A stretch of 37,310 nt of DNA from Desulfuromusa sp. (GTDB taxonomy: Bacteria > Desulfobacterota > Desulfuromonadia > Desulfuromonadales > Geopsychrobacteraceae). The notes below the pieces were generated by a model. It was given only the letters and a program-made list of their open reading frames with translations, was not told where the DNA came from and ran no database searches. Of this stretch, positions 1 through 9,759 are shown piece by piece (positions within the stretch are counted from its first letter, which is position 1; every line of letters starts with the position of its first letter). A program made the translations under genes and the position numbers. The stretch covers positions 1 to 37,310 of the forward strand of contig JADGEB010000032.1 in assembly GCA_016744595.1 (NCBI GenBank). The letters run 5' to 3'.

Positions 1-409
1 GATACATCCCTTGCTGATCCAAGGTGATATCCGCACCAAATTGACCATTCATCCCCATAAGTTTGATTGGATTACTCACTTTTCCATTAGGGAATTCTAT
101 CTTTAGAGCGACTTGACCTTTGCTCACCATTGTCTTGGCTTCATTCATAAAGCCGACCATAAAGTGATGTGTCATCGACATGCCATGTTCCGCCATTTTA
201 ATTCTGACATCCATCATATGTGCGGATGCTGTTACCCCTTCGACCTTGCTATCGTTCAGCATGACTGTATCGCCACCCATCGACATCCCCTCCCCCTGGC
301 TCATTTTACTGTGATCCATACTCCCGTGATCCATACTTTTCATTGCCATTGCATTGGCTGGGATCATCATGATGACCGCCAGTAACAGGATAAAAGTTTG
401 CTTTTTCAT
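1..409 (-). CDS. Met/His-rich exported protein of the cus operon (partial)
   Basis: Open reading frame missing from the usual ORF listing because it runs off the left edge, so the C-terminus is not visible. The start ATG is at 409-407, preceded by an AGGAG ribosome-binding site at 415-420. The protein begins with a signal peptide (MKKQTFILLLAVIMMIPANA), then a stretch packed with Met and His (for example MDHGSMDHSKM and GMSMTHH), and continues into a region that looks like a small beta-sheet domain. It lies about 80 bp downstream of cusA on the same strand, so it is very probably the last visible gene of the copper-efflux operon. Met/His-rich periplasmic proteins often bind Cu(I)/Ag(I). A metallochaperone role comparable to CusF is inference; I do not recognise the CusF fold here. 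Confidence 0.75.
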   Translation of the reverse strand, partial: MKKQTFILLLAVIMMIPANAMAMKSMDHGSMDHSKMSQGEGMSMGGDTVMLNDSKVEGVTASAHMMDVRIKMAEHGMSMTHHFMVGFMNEAKTMVSKGQVALKIEFPNGKVSNPIKLMGMNGQFGADITLDQQGMY

Positions 410-488
410 ATCATTCTCCTTTGTTGTTGTGAGGGTTTCTCCCTCAATTGTTTATTCAGAATTCTCGACCGTTATTGTCATTTGATTT

Positions 489-3400
489 TTACTGCTCAAT
501 CAATTCGGCATAATCAGTCGGAGTCGAATCTTTTTTCAGTTTTCGTCCTCGCCAGATATAGAAGATCACCGGATAGACCATCAGCTCCATAATTCCTGAA
601 GTCACTACACCGCCTACCATGGGTGCAGCAATTCGCTTCATCACATCGGCGCCAGCACCATGGCTCCACATGATTGGTAGTAATCCGGCGATGATGACGG
701 CTATCGTCATCACTTTTGGCCGAATTCGTTTAACCGCCCCGTGATGGATCGCTTGTTTCAGATCGCCAAGGGTTTGCATTCGCCCACTATCGCCCCAGAG
801 TTTGTGTGCCAAGTCTAGATATAACAGCATCACTACTCCGGTTTCAGCATCCAGCCCGGCCAGGGCGATGACCCCGACCCAGACGGCTACGGACATATTG
901 TAGTCAAGCAGCCAGAGGAACCAGAAAGCACCAACCAGAGAAAAGGGGACGGCAAGAAAAACAATCAATGTTTTAATCAACGACTTGGTACTGGCATAGA
1001 GGATGACGAAAATAATCAGTATGGTCAGTGGGATAATCACGAGAAATCGCTTGCGCGCCGATTCCATATACTCGAACTGTCCACTCCAGACGATACTGTA
1101 GCCAGCAGGTAGAGCAATTTGCTCATTAACTGCTGCCTGCGCTGTCTTGACGTAAGTTCCAACATCAATGCCACGTAGATCGACATAAACCCAAGCTGTA
1201 CGGCGGGCATTTTCACTCTTGATTCCTGGAGGACCTTTTTTAATTTCGATCTTCGCCAATTGTGAAATTGGTACATGCTTGCCATCTTTAAGTGGTACCA
1301 ACACCTGATTAAGTGACTGTAGATCGTCTCGGTAATCACGCTGGTAACGGATATTGACCGGGTAACGCTCCAATCCTTCGACGGTTTGGGTGACGTTCAT
1401 TCCACCGACTGCCGTTTGGATAATCTCTTGCACATCAGCAACGGTCAGTCCGTAGCGGGCAATTTCGACTCGATCAATAGTGAAATCAAGATAATTGCCA
1501 CCGACTACCCGCTCAGAAAAAGCACTCAAGGTTCCTGGTAGGTTACGCACCAGAACCTCAATTTGTTCGCCGATATCATTGAGAGTTTGCAGGTCTGGCC
1601 CCATAATTTTAATTCCGACCGGTGTTTTGATTCCGGTTGAGAGCATGTCAATACGGGTTTTGATCGGCATGGTCCAGGCATTCGTCAGCCCGGGAAACTG
1701 AATGGCGTTGTTTAACTCCTCGGTCAACTTTTCCACCGAAATTGGTTTCTCCTCAGGCAAGACAAGACGCAACGGTTTCTTCAGAAACTCAAGTGTGTTA
1801 TCCCAACTACTGTAGAAGCGCGGGGTTGGAACTTTACGCCACTCCTCTTCCGGTTTGAGCATAATGGTAGTTTCCAGCATCGATAGCGGTGCTGGATCGG
1901 TGGCAGTTTCGGCACGTCCAACCTTGCCAAAGGTGCGCTTAACTTCGGGAAACTGGGCGATAATCCGGTCAGTCTGCTGCAATAGTTCTTTGGCTTTGGT
2001 AATCGAAATTCCCGGCATGGTGGTCGGCATGTAAAGGAGATCGCCTTCGTAAAGAGGTGGCATGAATTCACTGCCCATCTTCGATAGTGGATACCAGATT
2101 GAGCAGACCAGAAGTAGTGCTACCACTAGAGTCAATTTGCGCCAATTAAGGACGAAATCGACAATTGGATGGTAGATGCGGATCAGTAGGCGGTTAATCG
2201 GATTGGCATGTTCTGGTTTGATCTTGCCCCGGATAAACCAGCCCATCAGCACCGGAACGATGGTGATTGACAAAAGTGCGGCAGCGCCCATCGAGTACGT
2301 CTTGGTAAAGGCAAGGGGCTTAAATAGTCGCCCCGATTGTTCCTGTAGTGCGAACACAGGGACAAAGGAGACGGTAATCACCAACAATGAGAAAAACAAC
2401 GTTGGACCAACCTCTTTGGAGGACGCGAGGATAATTTCCCAATGTGGTTTTTTGCCCTGATCCCGTTCCAGATGTTTATGAGCATTCTCAATCATAATAA
2501 TTGCCGCATCGATCATCGCACCGATGGCGATGGCAATACCGCCGAGACTCATGATATTGGCGTTGATTCCCTGGGCATGCATGATCAGAAACGCAATTAG
2601 AATTGCTACCGGTAAGGTGAAGATCGCGACCAGCGCGCTAGGCAAGTGGAACAGGAACAATGCCGTGACCAAGGCAACAACAATGCTCTCTTCAAGCAGC
2701 TTTTCTTTCAGGGTCTCGACTGCCCGCTCAATCAATCCACTGCGGTCATAGGTCGGGATAATCCGTACTCCTTCCGGTAGGCCGGTCTGCAACTGTTTCA
2801 GCTTTTCTTTAACGTTCTCGATAGTTTGTAGGGCATTTTCGCCAAAACGCATCACCACAATGCCACCGACAGCTTCACCCTGACCATCCAGCTCTGCTGC
2901 TCCTCGTCGCAGTTCTGGCCCGATGTTCACCCGTGCTAAATCACGCAACAGGATTGGTGTGCCACGCTGATCAGTGCCGACCACAATTTGTTCCAAATCT
3001 TTGGTCGATTTGATGTAGCCGAGCCCCCGAACCATAAACTCGGTTTCAGCTATTTCCACCAAGCGGCCACCGACATCATTATTGCTGCGCTGAATTGCTT
3101 TGCGAATCTGCGGAATGGTCAGGTGATAGGCAAGTAGTTGCTGAGGATCGATTTCGACCTGATATTGCTTAACGTAACCACCGATGCTGGCGACCTCGGA
3201 GACACCATCGACCGCTGTCAGTTCATAGCGTAGAAACCAGTCCTGAATTGAACGCAATTCCTGAAGATTGTGACGATCACTTTCTAGTGCATACTCGTAA
3301 ATCCAGCCCACACCGGTGGCATCTGGACCGAGGCTGGGTGTAACACCTTTCGGTAGCCGTCCGGCTGCGTAATTCAGATATTCGAGTACCCGTGAGCGAG

Positions 3401-3716
3401 CCCAATAGAGGTCAGTTCCATCCTCAAAAATGATATAGACAAAAGAGATCCCGAAAAAGGAAAATCCGCGTACCGTCTTCGCTTGTGGAACGGCCAACAT
3501 TTGTGTTGTTAACGGATAGGTCACCTGATCTTCGACGACCTGTGGTGCTTGCCCTGGGTACTCGGTAAAAATTATCACCTGCACGTCCGAAAGATCGGGA
3601 ATTGCGTCAAGAGGTGTGTTCTTCAGGGCATAAATACCGCCAATCACCATAAAAGCGGTGAGCAACACCACCATGTATTTATTGCGAATCGACCATTCGA
3701 TGATTTTTTCCAGCAT
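489..3716 (-). CDS. cusA: Cu(I)/Ag(I) efflux RND transporter, inner-membrane pump CusA
   Basis: Full-length heavy-metal RND permease of 1075 residues that uses the proton gradient to drive metal ions from the periplasm or cytoplasm out through a CusBC-type channel. The N-terminus (LDAIPDLSDVQVI, residues 36-48) and the transmembrane-4 segment around residues 393-416 (GAMIDAAIIMIENAHK) are of the monovalent-cation CusA type rather than the CzcA type. The three methionines forming the metal site in E. coli CusA have clear counterparts: Met563 in LLYMP, Met613 in PLSMLETT and Met691 in RIDMLSTG. A stretch of about 30 residues (near 628-660) between the second and third Met is longer than in E. 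coli CusA. The start is supported by GGGGAGAA upstream. It is third in the order cusC-cusB-cusA, 21 bp after cusB. Confidence 0.95.
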   Translation of the reverse strand: MLEKIIEWSIRNKYMVVLLTAFMVIGGIYALKNTPLDAIPDLSDVQVIIFTEYPGQAPQVVEDQVTYPLTTQMLAVPQAKTVRGFSFFGISFVYIIFEDGTDLYWARSRVLEYLNYAAGRLPKGVTPSLGPDATGVGWIYEYALESDRHNLQELRSIQDWFLRYELTAVDGVSEVASIGGYVKQYQVEIDPQQLLAYHLTIPQIRKAIQRSNNDVGGRLVEIAETEFMVRGLGYIKSTKDLEQIVVGTDQRGTPILLRDLARVNIGPELRRGAAELDGQGEAVGGIVVMRFGENALQTIENVKEKLKQLQTGLPEGVRIIPTYDRSGLIERAVETLKEKLLEESIVVALVTALFLFHLPSALVAIFTLPVAILIAFLIMHAQGINANIMSLGGIAIAIGAMIDAAIIMIENAHKHLERDQGKKPHWEIILASSKEVGPTLFFSLLVITVSFVPVFALQEQSGRLFKPLAFTKTYSMGAAALLSITIVPVLMGWFIRGKIKPEHANPINRLLIRIYHPIVDFVLNWRKLTLVVALLLVCSIWYPLSKMGSEFMPPLYEGDLLYMPTTMPGISITKAKELLQQTDRIIAQFPEVKRTFGKVGRAETATDPAPLSMLETTIMLKPEEEWRKVPTPRFYSSWDNTLEFLKKPLRLVLPEEKPISVEKLTEELNNAIQFPGLTNAWTMPIKTRIDMLSTGIKTPVGIKIMGPDLQTLNDIGEQIEVLVRNLPGTLSAFSERVVGGNYLDFTIDRVEIARYGLTVADVQEIIQTAVGGMNVTQTVEGLERYPVNIRYQRDYRDDLQSLNQVLVPLKDGKHVPISQLAKIEIKKGPPGIKSENARRTAWVYVDLRGIDVGTYVKTAQAAVNEQIALPAGYSIVWSGQFEYMESARKRFLVIIPLTILIIFVILYASTKSLIKTLIVFLAVPFSLVGAFWFLWLLDYNMSVAVWVGVIALAGLDAETGVVMLLYLDLAHKLWGDSGRMQTLGDLKQAIHHGAVKRIRPKVMTIAVIIAGLLPIMWSHGAGADVMKRIAAPMVGGVVTSGIMELMVYPVIFYIWRGRKLKKDSTPTDYAELIEQ

Positions 3717-3737
3717 AGTTTCTCCCCTGTCGGTCGA

Positions 3738-5228
3738 TTAGTTGAAAAGATCCTCAAGATCTGTCTTGGCCTCTGTGTCTTTGGTATCACCGGACAGATC
3801 TGACAGATCATCCTCTTCTGCTTTAATCGGTGATTCAGCGCGGGTTGGGTTAAGCATTTTCTGGATGGCCTCGCGCAGCTTGCTTTCCGAATCGAGCATG
3901 AACTGGGCACTGGTCACAACTTGCTCCCCTTCAAACAAGCCCTGCAAAATTTCAATATGACCGTTTTCACCTTGCAGACCAGTTTTGACCAACCGTGGCT
4001 CGAAACGGCCACCACTCTGGGCGACGAACACAGTCTGTTTTTCCCCGGAATAGAGAACCGCTTCCTGTGGAATGATCAGGGCATTGTTCAGCTGTTCGCC
4101 GTTCAGATAAACAGTGACGTACATATCTGGACGCAACTCGAAATTGGCATTATCAAGTTCGATGCGGGCTTTGATCGTCCGGGTTTTTGGTTCGACAAAA
4201 GGGTAAAGATAATTAATATGACCAGCTAGGCTGCGGTCTTTGACATACGGAAGCTCTACTCGAACCGATTGGCCGACTTTGACCCAGGGTAGTTGGTACT
4301 CGTAGATATCTGCCAGCACCCACACTTTTGATAAGTCAGCCAAGTTGAGCAACGGCATCCCCGGTTTGACATACATCCCTTCGTTGACCGTTTTTTCTGT
4401 CACGATCCCCTTGTACTGGGCGAAGAGGGTGACGGTTTTTTTCACCTGCCCGGTTTTCTCAAGGAGGGTGATTTGCTCATGACTGACATCCCAAAGCTGA
4501 AGGCGCTTGCGTGACGAATCGAGCAACCGCCTGGCGCTATCCGCAATATGTGCAAAACTACTGTCTTTCAGGGAGTTGTAATTGTCGCGAGCCAGCAATA
4601 ACTCCTGCTGCGCTGTGAATAGTTCCGGGCTGTAGATCTCTAGTAGCTTTTGCCCTTTTTTTACCTGTTGTCCAGTTTCAGCGACGTAGAGTTTTTCGAC
4701 CCAACCAGCAATTTTGGCGTTAACCACATATTGCTTTGGTTCTTCGTAGCTGACCAGACCAACAGTGCGAATTGATCGCGACAAATCACCGTGCGCTACC
4801 CCGGCAGTACGAACACCCATATTCTGAATTGTAATTGGATCAATGCTAATCATTGCCCCACCAGTTGCCTGATTTTCATAAACCGGAACTAAATCCATGC
4901 CCATCGGCGATTTTCCCGGTTCGTTGCGGATGTAGGTCGGATCCATCGGTGCTTGCCAATACTTGATTTTTTGTTCCACAGAAGATTCCACTGCGCCAGC
5001 GGTCTCTGCTTTCATCGGCGTCAGATCCATGCCGCAGATCGGGCAGCTTCCTGGCTCATCAACAATGATCATCGGGTGCATACCACAGGTGTACTGTTCA
5101 GCGGCGTGACTATCTCTGGCTCCATTCAGTGGCGATTGCGGGGAACTCAGGTCAATGCTGAGAAAAATTCCACTTGTAAGAAGCAGGACTGCTATTAGGG
5201 TCGGTGTCGATTTCAGCAGTATTCGCAT
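3738..5228 (-). CDS. cusB: Cu(I)/Ag(I) efflux periplasmic adaptor CusB
   Basis: Membrane-fusion (adaptor) subunit of about 496 residues linking the RND pump to the outer-membrane channel. I chose the ATG at 5228 because it has AAAGGATG upstream and begins a proper signal peptide (MRILLKSTPTLIAVLLLTSG); a longer frame back to 5300 would overlap cusC and lacks a signal at its start. After the signal comes a heavy-metal-binding domain (residues 46-72) with CGMH and CPICGMDL, then a second Met-containing segment (PMDPTYI to SPMGMDLVPVYE, residues 94-117) typical of CusB, then barrel-sandwich and coiled-coil adaptor regions. The C-terminus is acidic (DDLSDLSGDTKDTEAKTDLE). Translation is probably coupled to cusC, whose stop lies 7 bp upstream. 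Confidence 0.94.
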   Translation of the reverse strand: MRILLKSTPTLIAVLLLTSGIFLSIDLSSPQSPLNGARDSHAAEQYTCGMHPMIIVDEPGSCPICGMDLTPMKAETAGAVESSVEQKIKYWQAPMDPTYIRNEPGKSPMGMDLVPVYENQATGGAMISIDPITIQNMGVRTAGVAHGDLSRSIRTVGLVSYEEPKQYVVNAKIAGWVEKLYVAETGQQVKKGQKLLEIYSPELFTAQQELLLARDNYNSLKDSSFAHIADSARRLLDSSRKRLQLWDVSHEQITLLEKTGQVKKTVTLFAQYKGIVTEKTVNEGMYVKPGMPLLNLADLSKVWVLADIYEYQLPWVKVGQSVRVELPYVKDRSLAGHINYLYPFVEPKTRTIKARIELDNANFELRPDMYVTVYLNGEQLNNALIIPQEAVLYSGEKQTVFVAQSGGRFEPRLVKTGLQGENGHIEILQGLFEGEQVVTSAQFMLDSESKLREAIQKMLNPTRAESPIKAEEDDLSDLSGDTKDTEAKTDLEDLFN

Positions 5229-5235
5229 TGTGACA

Positions 5236-6528
5236 TCATCCTTTTGTGTGATTTGACTGCTCAGGTCGTTGATCCATTTCAAAGCCGGCGGCAGCTTCAA
5301 GCCTTGCTATGCTGCGCTGCTGATCACTGAGCGCTTTGATGTAATCGATTTCATAACGGTAAAGAGTCATTAACGAGTCGAGCAAGTCGAGAAAATCGAC
5401 CTTATCGACCTGATAGGCACTCAATGTCGCCTGGAAGGTCTGGTTCGCCTGGGGAATGATCCCATCTTGGTAAAGTTCCACTAACTTTTCAGCTTGTTCG
5501 GCGCTGGTTAATGATCGGTGAATTTCCAGGTTGACCTGATTACGGAAGTTCTCGTGTCGTTGAAAGGTGAGTCGCAATGCCGAATCAGCCTCGGTGACAG
5601 CAGCATTACGTTGTTTTCTGCGTACTGGCAGATTGAAACTGACCCCGGCACTGATGAAGTCGGTACCGTCATCTGCCAAGGAATTATCCCGCCAGCGATA
5701 GCCAGCCCAGAGGGTGAAGTCGGGCCGATAATCGAGTTGCGCTAATTTGCGTTGTGCTTTGTATTGACCAATCAATGCAGCATAAGCCTTGAACATCGGG
5801 CGATTTTTCATCGCCTGCTCTTGTAATGTATTAAGATTAAAGTTTGTGCTAACGCTCTTCAATTGACTGTCAATTTTCAGAGGCTGATCTGTATTACGAC
5901 CGACCAGACTATTCAACTCTGCCGAAGTTGCTTCTTCTTGTTGTTGCAGAACGAGCAACTTGTCTAATTGCTGTGAGCGCTGCAAGTGAGTCTTGAGGAC
6001 ATTTTGTTGTAACCCTTTACCGATTTCATAACGGGTTTCGGTCAGCTTGATAAAATCATCAAAAATCTTCAAATTGCGGATTGTTAGTTTTATCGCCTGA
6101 CGCTGGAACAACAAACGGTACCAGGCATCCTTGACCTGGTGACGAATCTGGAGGCGAGCATCCTGATAAGCAGATGCAAACCAGAGACTTTTTTTTGCAG
6201 CAATCTTGCCTTTGGCATCCAGCTTTCCTGGGAATGGGAACTTCTGAGCCAGACGGATCTCGGTACCGGACATTGGGGTCTGATTCGTTTTGAAGCTGTC
6301 AATCGGGTAGTTCAAGAGGGAGACCGAGACAATTGGATCTTGGAGGGATGTCACCTGCTCGATCTGGCTGGAGGCCATTTCGATCTGCTCTTGTGCAATC
6401 TGCAACGAAGGGTTTTGGACGTCTGCTTCTTCAAGGATGGTCACTAGTTGAACAGGTTGAGCTATGGCGGGACTAAAAGTTATCAACCACAGGAGCAATG
6501 TGACAAAGTATTTGTATAAGAAGGACAT
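5236..6528 (-). CDS. cusC: TolC-family outer-membrane efflux channel of the Cus system
   Basis: Outer-membrane factor of about 430 residues with a signal peptide (MSFLYKYFVTLLLWLITFSP) and long alpha-helical stretches rich in Gln, Leu and Ala, matching the duplicated TolC/OEP fold. The segment KFPFPGKLDAKG (near residues 95-106) is common in channels partnered with heavy-metal RND pumps. The start at 6528 is preferred over 6573 because it has CAGGAG upstream and directly begins the signal peptide. It is the first gene of the operon and ends 7 bp before cusB. Its promoter must lie in the spacer shared with the divergent kinase. No lipobox Cys is present, unlike E. coli CusC, so the symbol reflects role and context rather than close identity. 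Confidence 0.88.
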   Translation of the reverse strand: MSFLYKYFVTLLLWLITFSPAIAQPVQLVTILEEADVQNPSLQIAQEQIEMASSQIEQVTSLQDPIVSVSLLNYPIDSFKTNQTPMSGTEIRLAQKFPFPGKLDAKGKIAAKKSLWFASAYQDARLQIRHQVKDAWYRLLFQRQAIKLTIRNLKIFDDFIKLTETRYEIGKGLQQNVLKTHLQRSQQLDKLLVLQQQEEATSAELNSLVGRNTDQPLKIDSQLKSVSTNFNLNTLQEQAMKNRPMFKAYAALIGQYKAQRKLAQLDYRPDFTLWAGYRWRDNSLADDGTDFISAGVSFNLPVRRKQRNAAVTEADSALRLTFQRHENFRNQVNLEIHRSLTSAEQAEKLVELYQDGIIPQANQTFQATLSAYQVDKVDFLDLLDSLMTLYRYEIDYIKALSDQQRSIARLEAAAGFEMDQRPEQSNHTKG

Positions 6529-6645
6529 TCTATCGGACTCCTGATATATAATGGATGAGAGCATCTTGATCAATTAGCTACTCAGGAATCATGCCAAGTG
6601 GGTAAAGTGATAAATACTGAGGGTTGGAGCTTTTGCTTTTTTAAA

Positions 6646-6697
6646 ATGGAAGTGTAGAATGTAGAATATTCGACACTTCCATAAAGGATATTCTACA
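6646..6697. promoter_or_regulatory. Overlapping inverted repeats in the cus/kinase divergent spacer
   Basis: Two perfect 10-bp inverted repeats interlock. One is ATGGAAGTGT (6646-6655) with ACACTTCCAT (6673-6682), loop 17. The other is TGTAGAATAT (6660-6669) with ATATTCTACA (6688-6697), loop 18. The left arm of the second lies within the loop of the first, so the two cannot both form in full as hairpins. The direct repeat GTAGAAT occurs twice at the junction. They sit between two divergent genes, which suits an operator for a dimeric regulator; which regulator binds is unknown. It does not match the E. coli CusR box. Confidence 0.5.
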
Positions 6698-6738
6698 GGC
6701 CAACATAGGGTGATTTCATTCAGCCATCAGGGTTTGAA

Positions 6739-7890
6739 GTGGAGCAAATATTGAAAATAATACAAATCCATAGACAGATTGTTGGAAGGTTGAGCATAAT
6801 TATTCTTCTGATCTTAGCTGTGACATTCATGCATTATTTTACTGGAACGGAGCATTCCAACTATCATGGTATCTATCGCCGTCTTTATTATCTGCCAATT
6901 ATTTTGTCTGGATTTTGGTTTGGAATTCGTGGGGGAATCTTAGCTGGTATCGTGGTCTCAGCCATTTATACTCCACATATTTTGATTCAGTGGGAGCATC
7001 ACCCAACTGTTCGTTTAGAGCAGATTTTAGAAATATTCCTCTACAACATCATCGGTCTTTTGACCGGAGGACTCTCTTCGCAAATCAATTTTCAGCGCTT
7101 GCGAGCAGAAAAAAATATGAACCATCTTTCAGATAGCTATACAAAACTGAAGGAACAGGCGGATATGATTGTTGAGATTGAGGATCAATTACGTCAGGCA
7201 GACAGGCTGACTGCTCTGGGGGAATTGTCTGCAGGACTGGCACATGAAATCCGCAATCCATTAGGGTCAATTCGTGGAACAGCTGAAATATTATACGATT
7301 CGATGCCAGATGATCACCGGCATAGAGAGTTCAGTAAAATCCTCATTGACGAAGTGGATCGTCTTAATCAAGTGGTTGAAGATTTTCTCAACTTTGCTCG
7401 ACCGACTACAAATCCACAGACTGAATTCAAGCCTGATGAAGTTCTTCGTGAAGTTATTCAACTAACCCACCAACAGACAACCAAAAACAGAATTAAGATC
7501 CACTGGGAGAACGACCCAATTCCTTTAGCTGTTGGAGATACCACTCAGTTCAAACAGGTTTTTTTGAACCTGATTCTTAACGCATTACAGGCTATTCAGT
7601 CTGATGGTGATTTGTGGATAGAGAGCAGATTGACTGAGTGTGACGATATTGTCCTAACCTTTAGAGATAGTGGTCCCGGAATTCCTGAAGAAGTTTTGGA
7701 CAAGGTTTTTAATCCATTCTTTACGACCAAGTTAGATGGGACGGGGCTCGGCTTGGCCATTACATACCGGATTGTTCATAGCTATTGTGGTAAAATATGT
7801 GTCTCTAATTCCTTGAATAGCGGGGCTGAATTTGTGTTAAATTTAAAATCAGCAAAGTTGAATTGTCGCAGTGGAAAAGTTGATACTTAA
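6739..7890 (+). CDS. Membrane-bound sensor histidine kinase (orphan)
   Basis: Protein of 383 residues. The N-terminal ~115 residues hold several hydrophobic segments (near 18-34, 48-75 and 96-113) with little periplasmic loop, so sensing is probably within or close to the membrane. A coiled-coil linker (120-155) leads to a HisKA domain with phospho-acceptor His169 in [12 protein letters not shown], and a HATPase_c domain with N-box (Asn277/Asn281), DSGPGIP (310-316), FFTTK (327-331) and GTGLGLA (334-340). The H-box is of the NtrB/ZraS type, usually paired with a sigma54-activating NtrC-type regulator, but no response regulator is adjacent. The start is GTG with only a weak Shine-Dalgarno. Its position divergent to cusCBA suggests control of copper efflux, which is inference. 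Confidence 0.9.
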   Translation: MEQILKIIQIHRQIVGRLSIIILLILAVTFMHYFTGTEHSNYHGIYRRLYYLPIILSGFWFGIRGGILAGIVVSAIYTPHILIQWEHHPTVRLEQILEIFLYNIIGLLTGGLSSQINFQRLRAEKNMNHLSDSYTKLKEQADMIVEIEDQLRQADRLTALGELSAGLAHEIRNPLGSIRGTAEILYDSMPDDHRHREFSKILIDEVDRLNQVVEDFLNFARPTTNPQTEFKPDEVLREVIQLTHQQTTKNRIKIHWENDPIPLAVGDTTQFKQVFLNLILNALQAIQSDGDLWIESRLTECDDIVLTFRDSGPGIPEEVLDKVFNPFFTTKLDGTGLGLAITYRIVHSYCGKICVSNSLNSGAEFVLNLKSAKLNCRSGKVDT

Positions 7891-8008
7891 ATCTGTTTAA
7901 ATTGAGTTATCACCATTTCGTTATTCCACAGAAAGGACAATACTGTTAACTTGCGAAAGAATAAACCAGTGTGTGAAATTTAGAACATACAAAGCACCAG
8001 AGATGTTG

Positions 8009-9625
8009 TTAGATGCCTTTATTTAAGCGTGTTTCGATCCATTCTTTTTCTTCATCACAACGTTGTTGATCCCATCCTAATTCCATTGCCATGATCTCAA
8101 GGGTTCTGGGAGCCGCTTGTCTGGTCGCTTCAGTATCCAGAAGGGCCAACGGCATGCGTCGAGCCAGAACATCAATAACCCGTTCAGCAAGTTCATATCG
8201 TGCTGCATAGAGGACTTCTGCTTCAAGTACTGGGTGATCTTCAACCAGGCGGGCAGAGTAACCATCCAGTGTCAGTTCAGCAATTTTACTTGCTTGATCA
8301 CCGTAGGTTCGATTCAGGTATGCTGCAATATCGGGATCAAAACCATATTTATTAATTAGTTCAAGATCGCCTTTTTCATTGTAGTCAGCACTGCCTAAAA
8401 TCGGTAGTTGCTCAGTTTGACAAGTCGGTTTGGGGGCGGCTAGATTGAATTGTTTAAACGCATGATCTACAGCATCCAGTGCCATTTTTCGGTATGTTGT
8501 CCATTTGCCACCGGCAATAGTTAGCAGACCGCCTGGACTATCTTCAATGACGTGATCACGGGCTAGTTTGGCAGTGTCGGCGGCTTCGGGGTCGGAGACT
8601 AGTGGCCGCAGTCCTGACCAGACCGCTTTAACGTCCGATCTATTTACTTGCAGATTGAAATATCGGGTGACGTGGCGCAGCAGGTAGTCAATTTCTTCAT
8701 CTAATGGTTGTGGATGTTCTGTGACTTCTGCGGGTTCATCAGTGGTACCGATAAGAGCGTGATTCTCCCAAGGAAGAACAAAGAGAACTCGACCATCTTC
8801 AGTTTCTGGAATCATCAGGCCGGTGTCAGGCGGAGCGAAGCGTTTATCCAAAATAATATGAATACCGGTACTAGTCGTGATAATTTTTGGTGTATCTGGA
8901 TTGTCCATCATTCTGATCTGATCAACAAACGGACCAGTGGCATTAATAACCCCCTTGGCTTTTAACTGCCAGTTTTCGCCGCTCAATGAATCGGTGAGCT
9001 CTGCTCCGGATATCTTTCCATTTTCTTTCAGGAGTCCACTGACTGCAACATGATTGGCAATCACCGCGCCATGTTGCTCTGCCGTCAGAGCTAAAGACAG
9101 TGCCATGCGGGCATCGTGAAACTGGCCGTCGTAGTAAAGAACGCCTGCTTTGAGTCCTGCAGATTTTAATCCCGGAAAGCGGCGCAGGGCTTCTTTGCGG
9201 CTCAATAGACGGCTGTGTCCAATGTTTTGTTTGCCTGAGAGGATGTCGTAAAATTTTAGACCAGCAAAAACGTAGGGGACATCAAACCATTTGTACAGTG
9301 GCGTAACAAAAGAGATGCGATTTGACAGGTGACGGGCATTTTTGAGTAACAAACCACGTTCATGTAGTCCATCTTTGACTAAATTATACTGCACCCGATC
9401 CAGTTTTTTGACTGCCATCTCCAAATAGCGAACCCCACCGTGAACAAGTTTGGTGCTGCGGCTGCTGGTTCCTTCAGAGAAATCATTTTTTTCAATCAGA
9501 GCAACTTTTAAACCACGAGTTGCTGCATCAAGAGCAATCCCGCAGCCGGTAGCACCACCACCAACGATGATCAGGTCAAAAGTGCTACCATCTGTTAGTT
9601 TTTGTAAATTGGTTTGTCTTCCCAT
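8009..9625 (-). CDS. glpD: Aerobic-type glycerol-3-phosphate dehydrogenase GlpD
   Basis: FAD-dependent enzyme of 538 residues that oxidises sn-glycerol-3-phosphate to dihydroxyacetone phosphate, passing electrons to membrane quinones. The N-terminal dinucleotide-binding motif VGGGATGCGIALDAA (residues 21-35) is intact, followed by the family signature around GTSSRSTKLVHGGVRYLE. The C-terminal GlpD-type domain (about 400-530) is present, so the protein is full length. The ribosome-binding site AAGGATGG precedes the ATG at 9625. It is divergent from glpK across a 134-bp spacer, so the pair probably responds to the same glycerol signal. No glpR or glpF is visible nearby. Confidence 0.95.
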   Translation of the reverse strand: MGRQTNLQKLTDGSTFDLIIVGGGATGCGIALDAATRGLKVALIEKNDFSEGTSSRSTKLVHGGVRYLEMAVKKLDRVQYNLVKDGLHERGLLLKNARHLSNRISFVTPLYKWFDVPYVFAGLKFYDILSGKQNIGHSRLLSRKEALRRFPGLKSAGLKAGVLYYDGQFHDARMALSLALTAEQHGAVIANHVAVSGLLKENGKISGAELTDSLSGENWQLKAKGVINATGPFVDQIRMMDNPDTPKIITTSTGIHIILDKRFAPPDTGLMIPETEDGRVLFVLPWENHALIGTTDEPAEVTEHPQPLDEEIDYLLRHVTRYFNLQVNRSDVKAVWSGLRPLVSDPEAADTAKLARDHVIEDSPGGLLTIAGGKWTTYRKMALDAVDHAFKQFNLAAPKPTCQTEQLPILGSADYNEKGDLELINKYGFDPDIAAYLNRTYGDQASKIAELTLDGYSARLVEDHPVLEAEVLYAARYELAERVIDVLARRMPLALLDTEATRQAAPRTLEIMAMELGWDQQRCDEEKEWIETRLNKGI

Positions 9626-9759
9626 GATCCATCCTTTAGAGTGTCTTTAATTATTGTACTAAACAGATAATACAACAAAATTAATCATTTTTCTTGGATC
9701 GATTTTTTTGTTGTTTGATTTTGGAGCCTGTCCGATTTTTGCCACAAAGGAAGGTTTAG

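Noticed and set aside
5229..5300. N-terminal extension of CusB by 24 residues
   Set aside because: It overlaps cusC, lacks a signal peptide at its start, and the ATG at 5228 has a proper ribosome-binding site and signal peptide.
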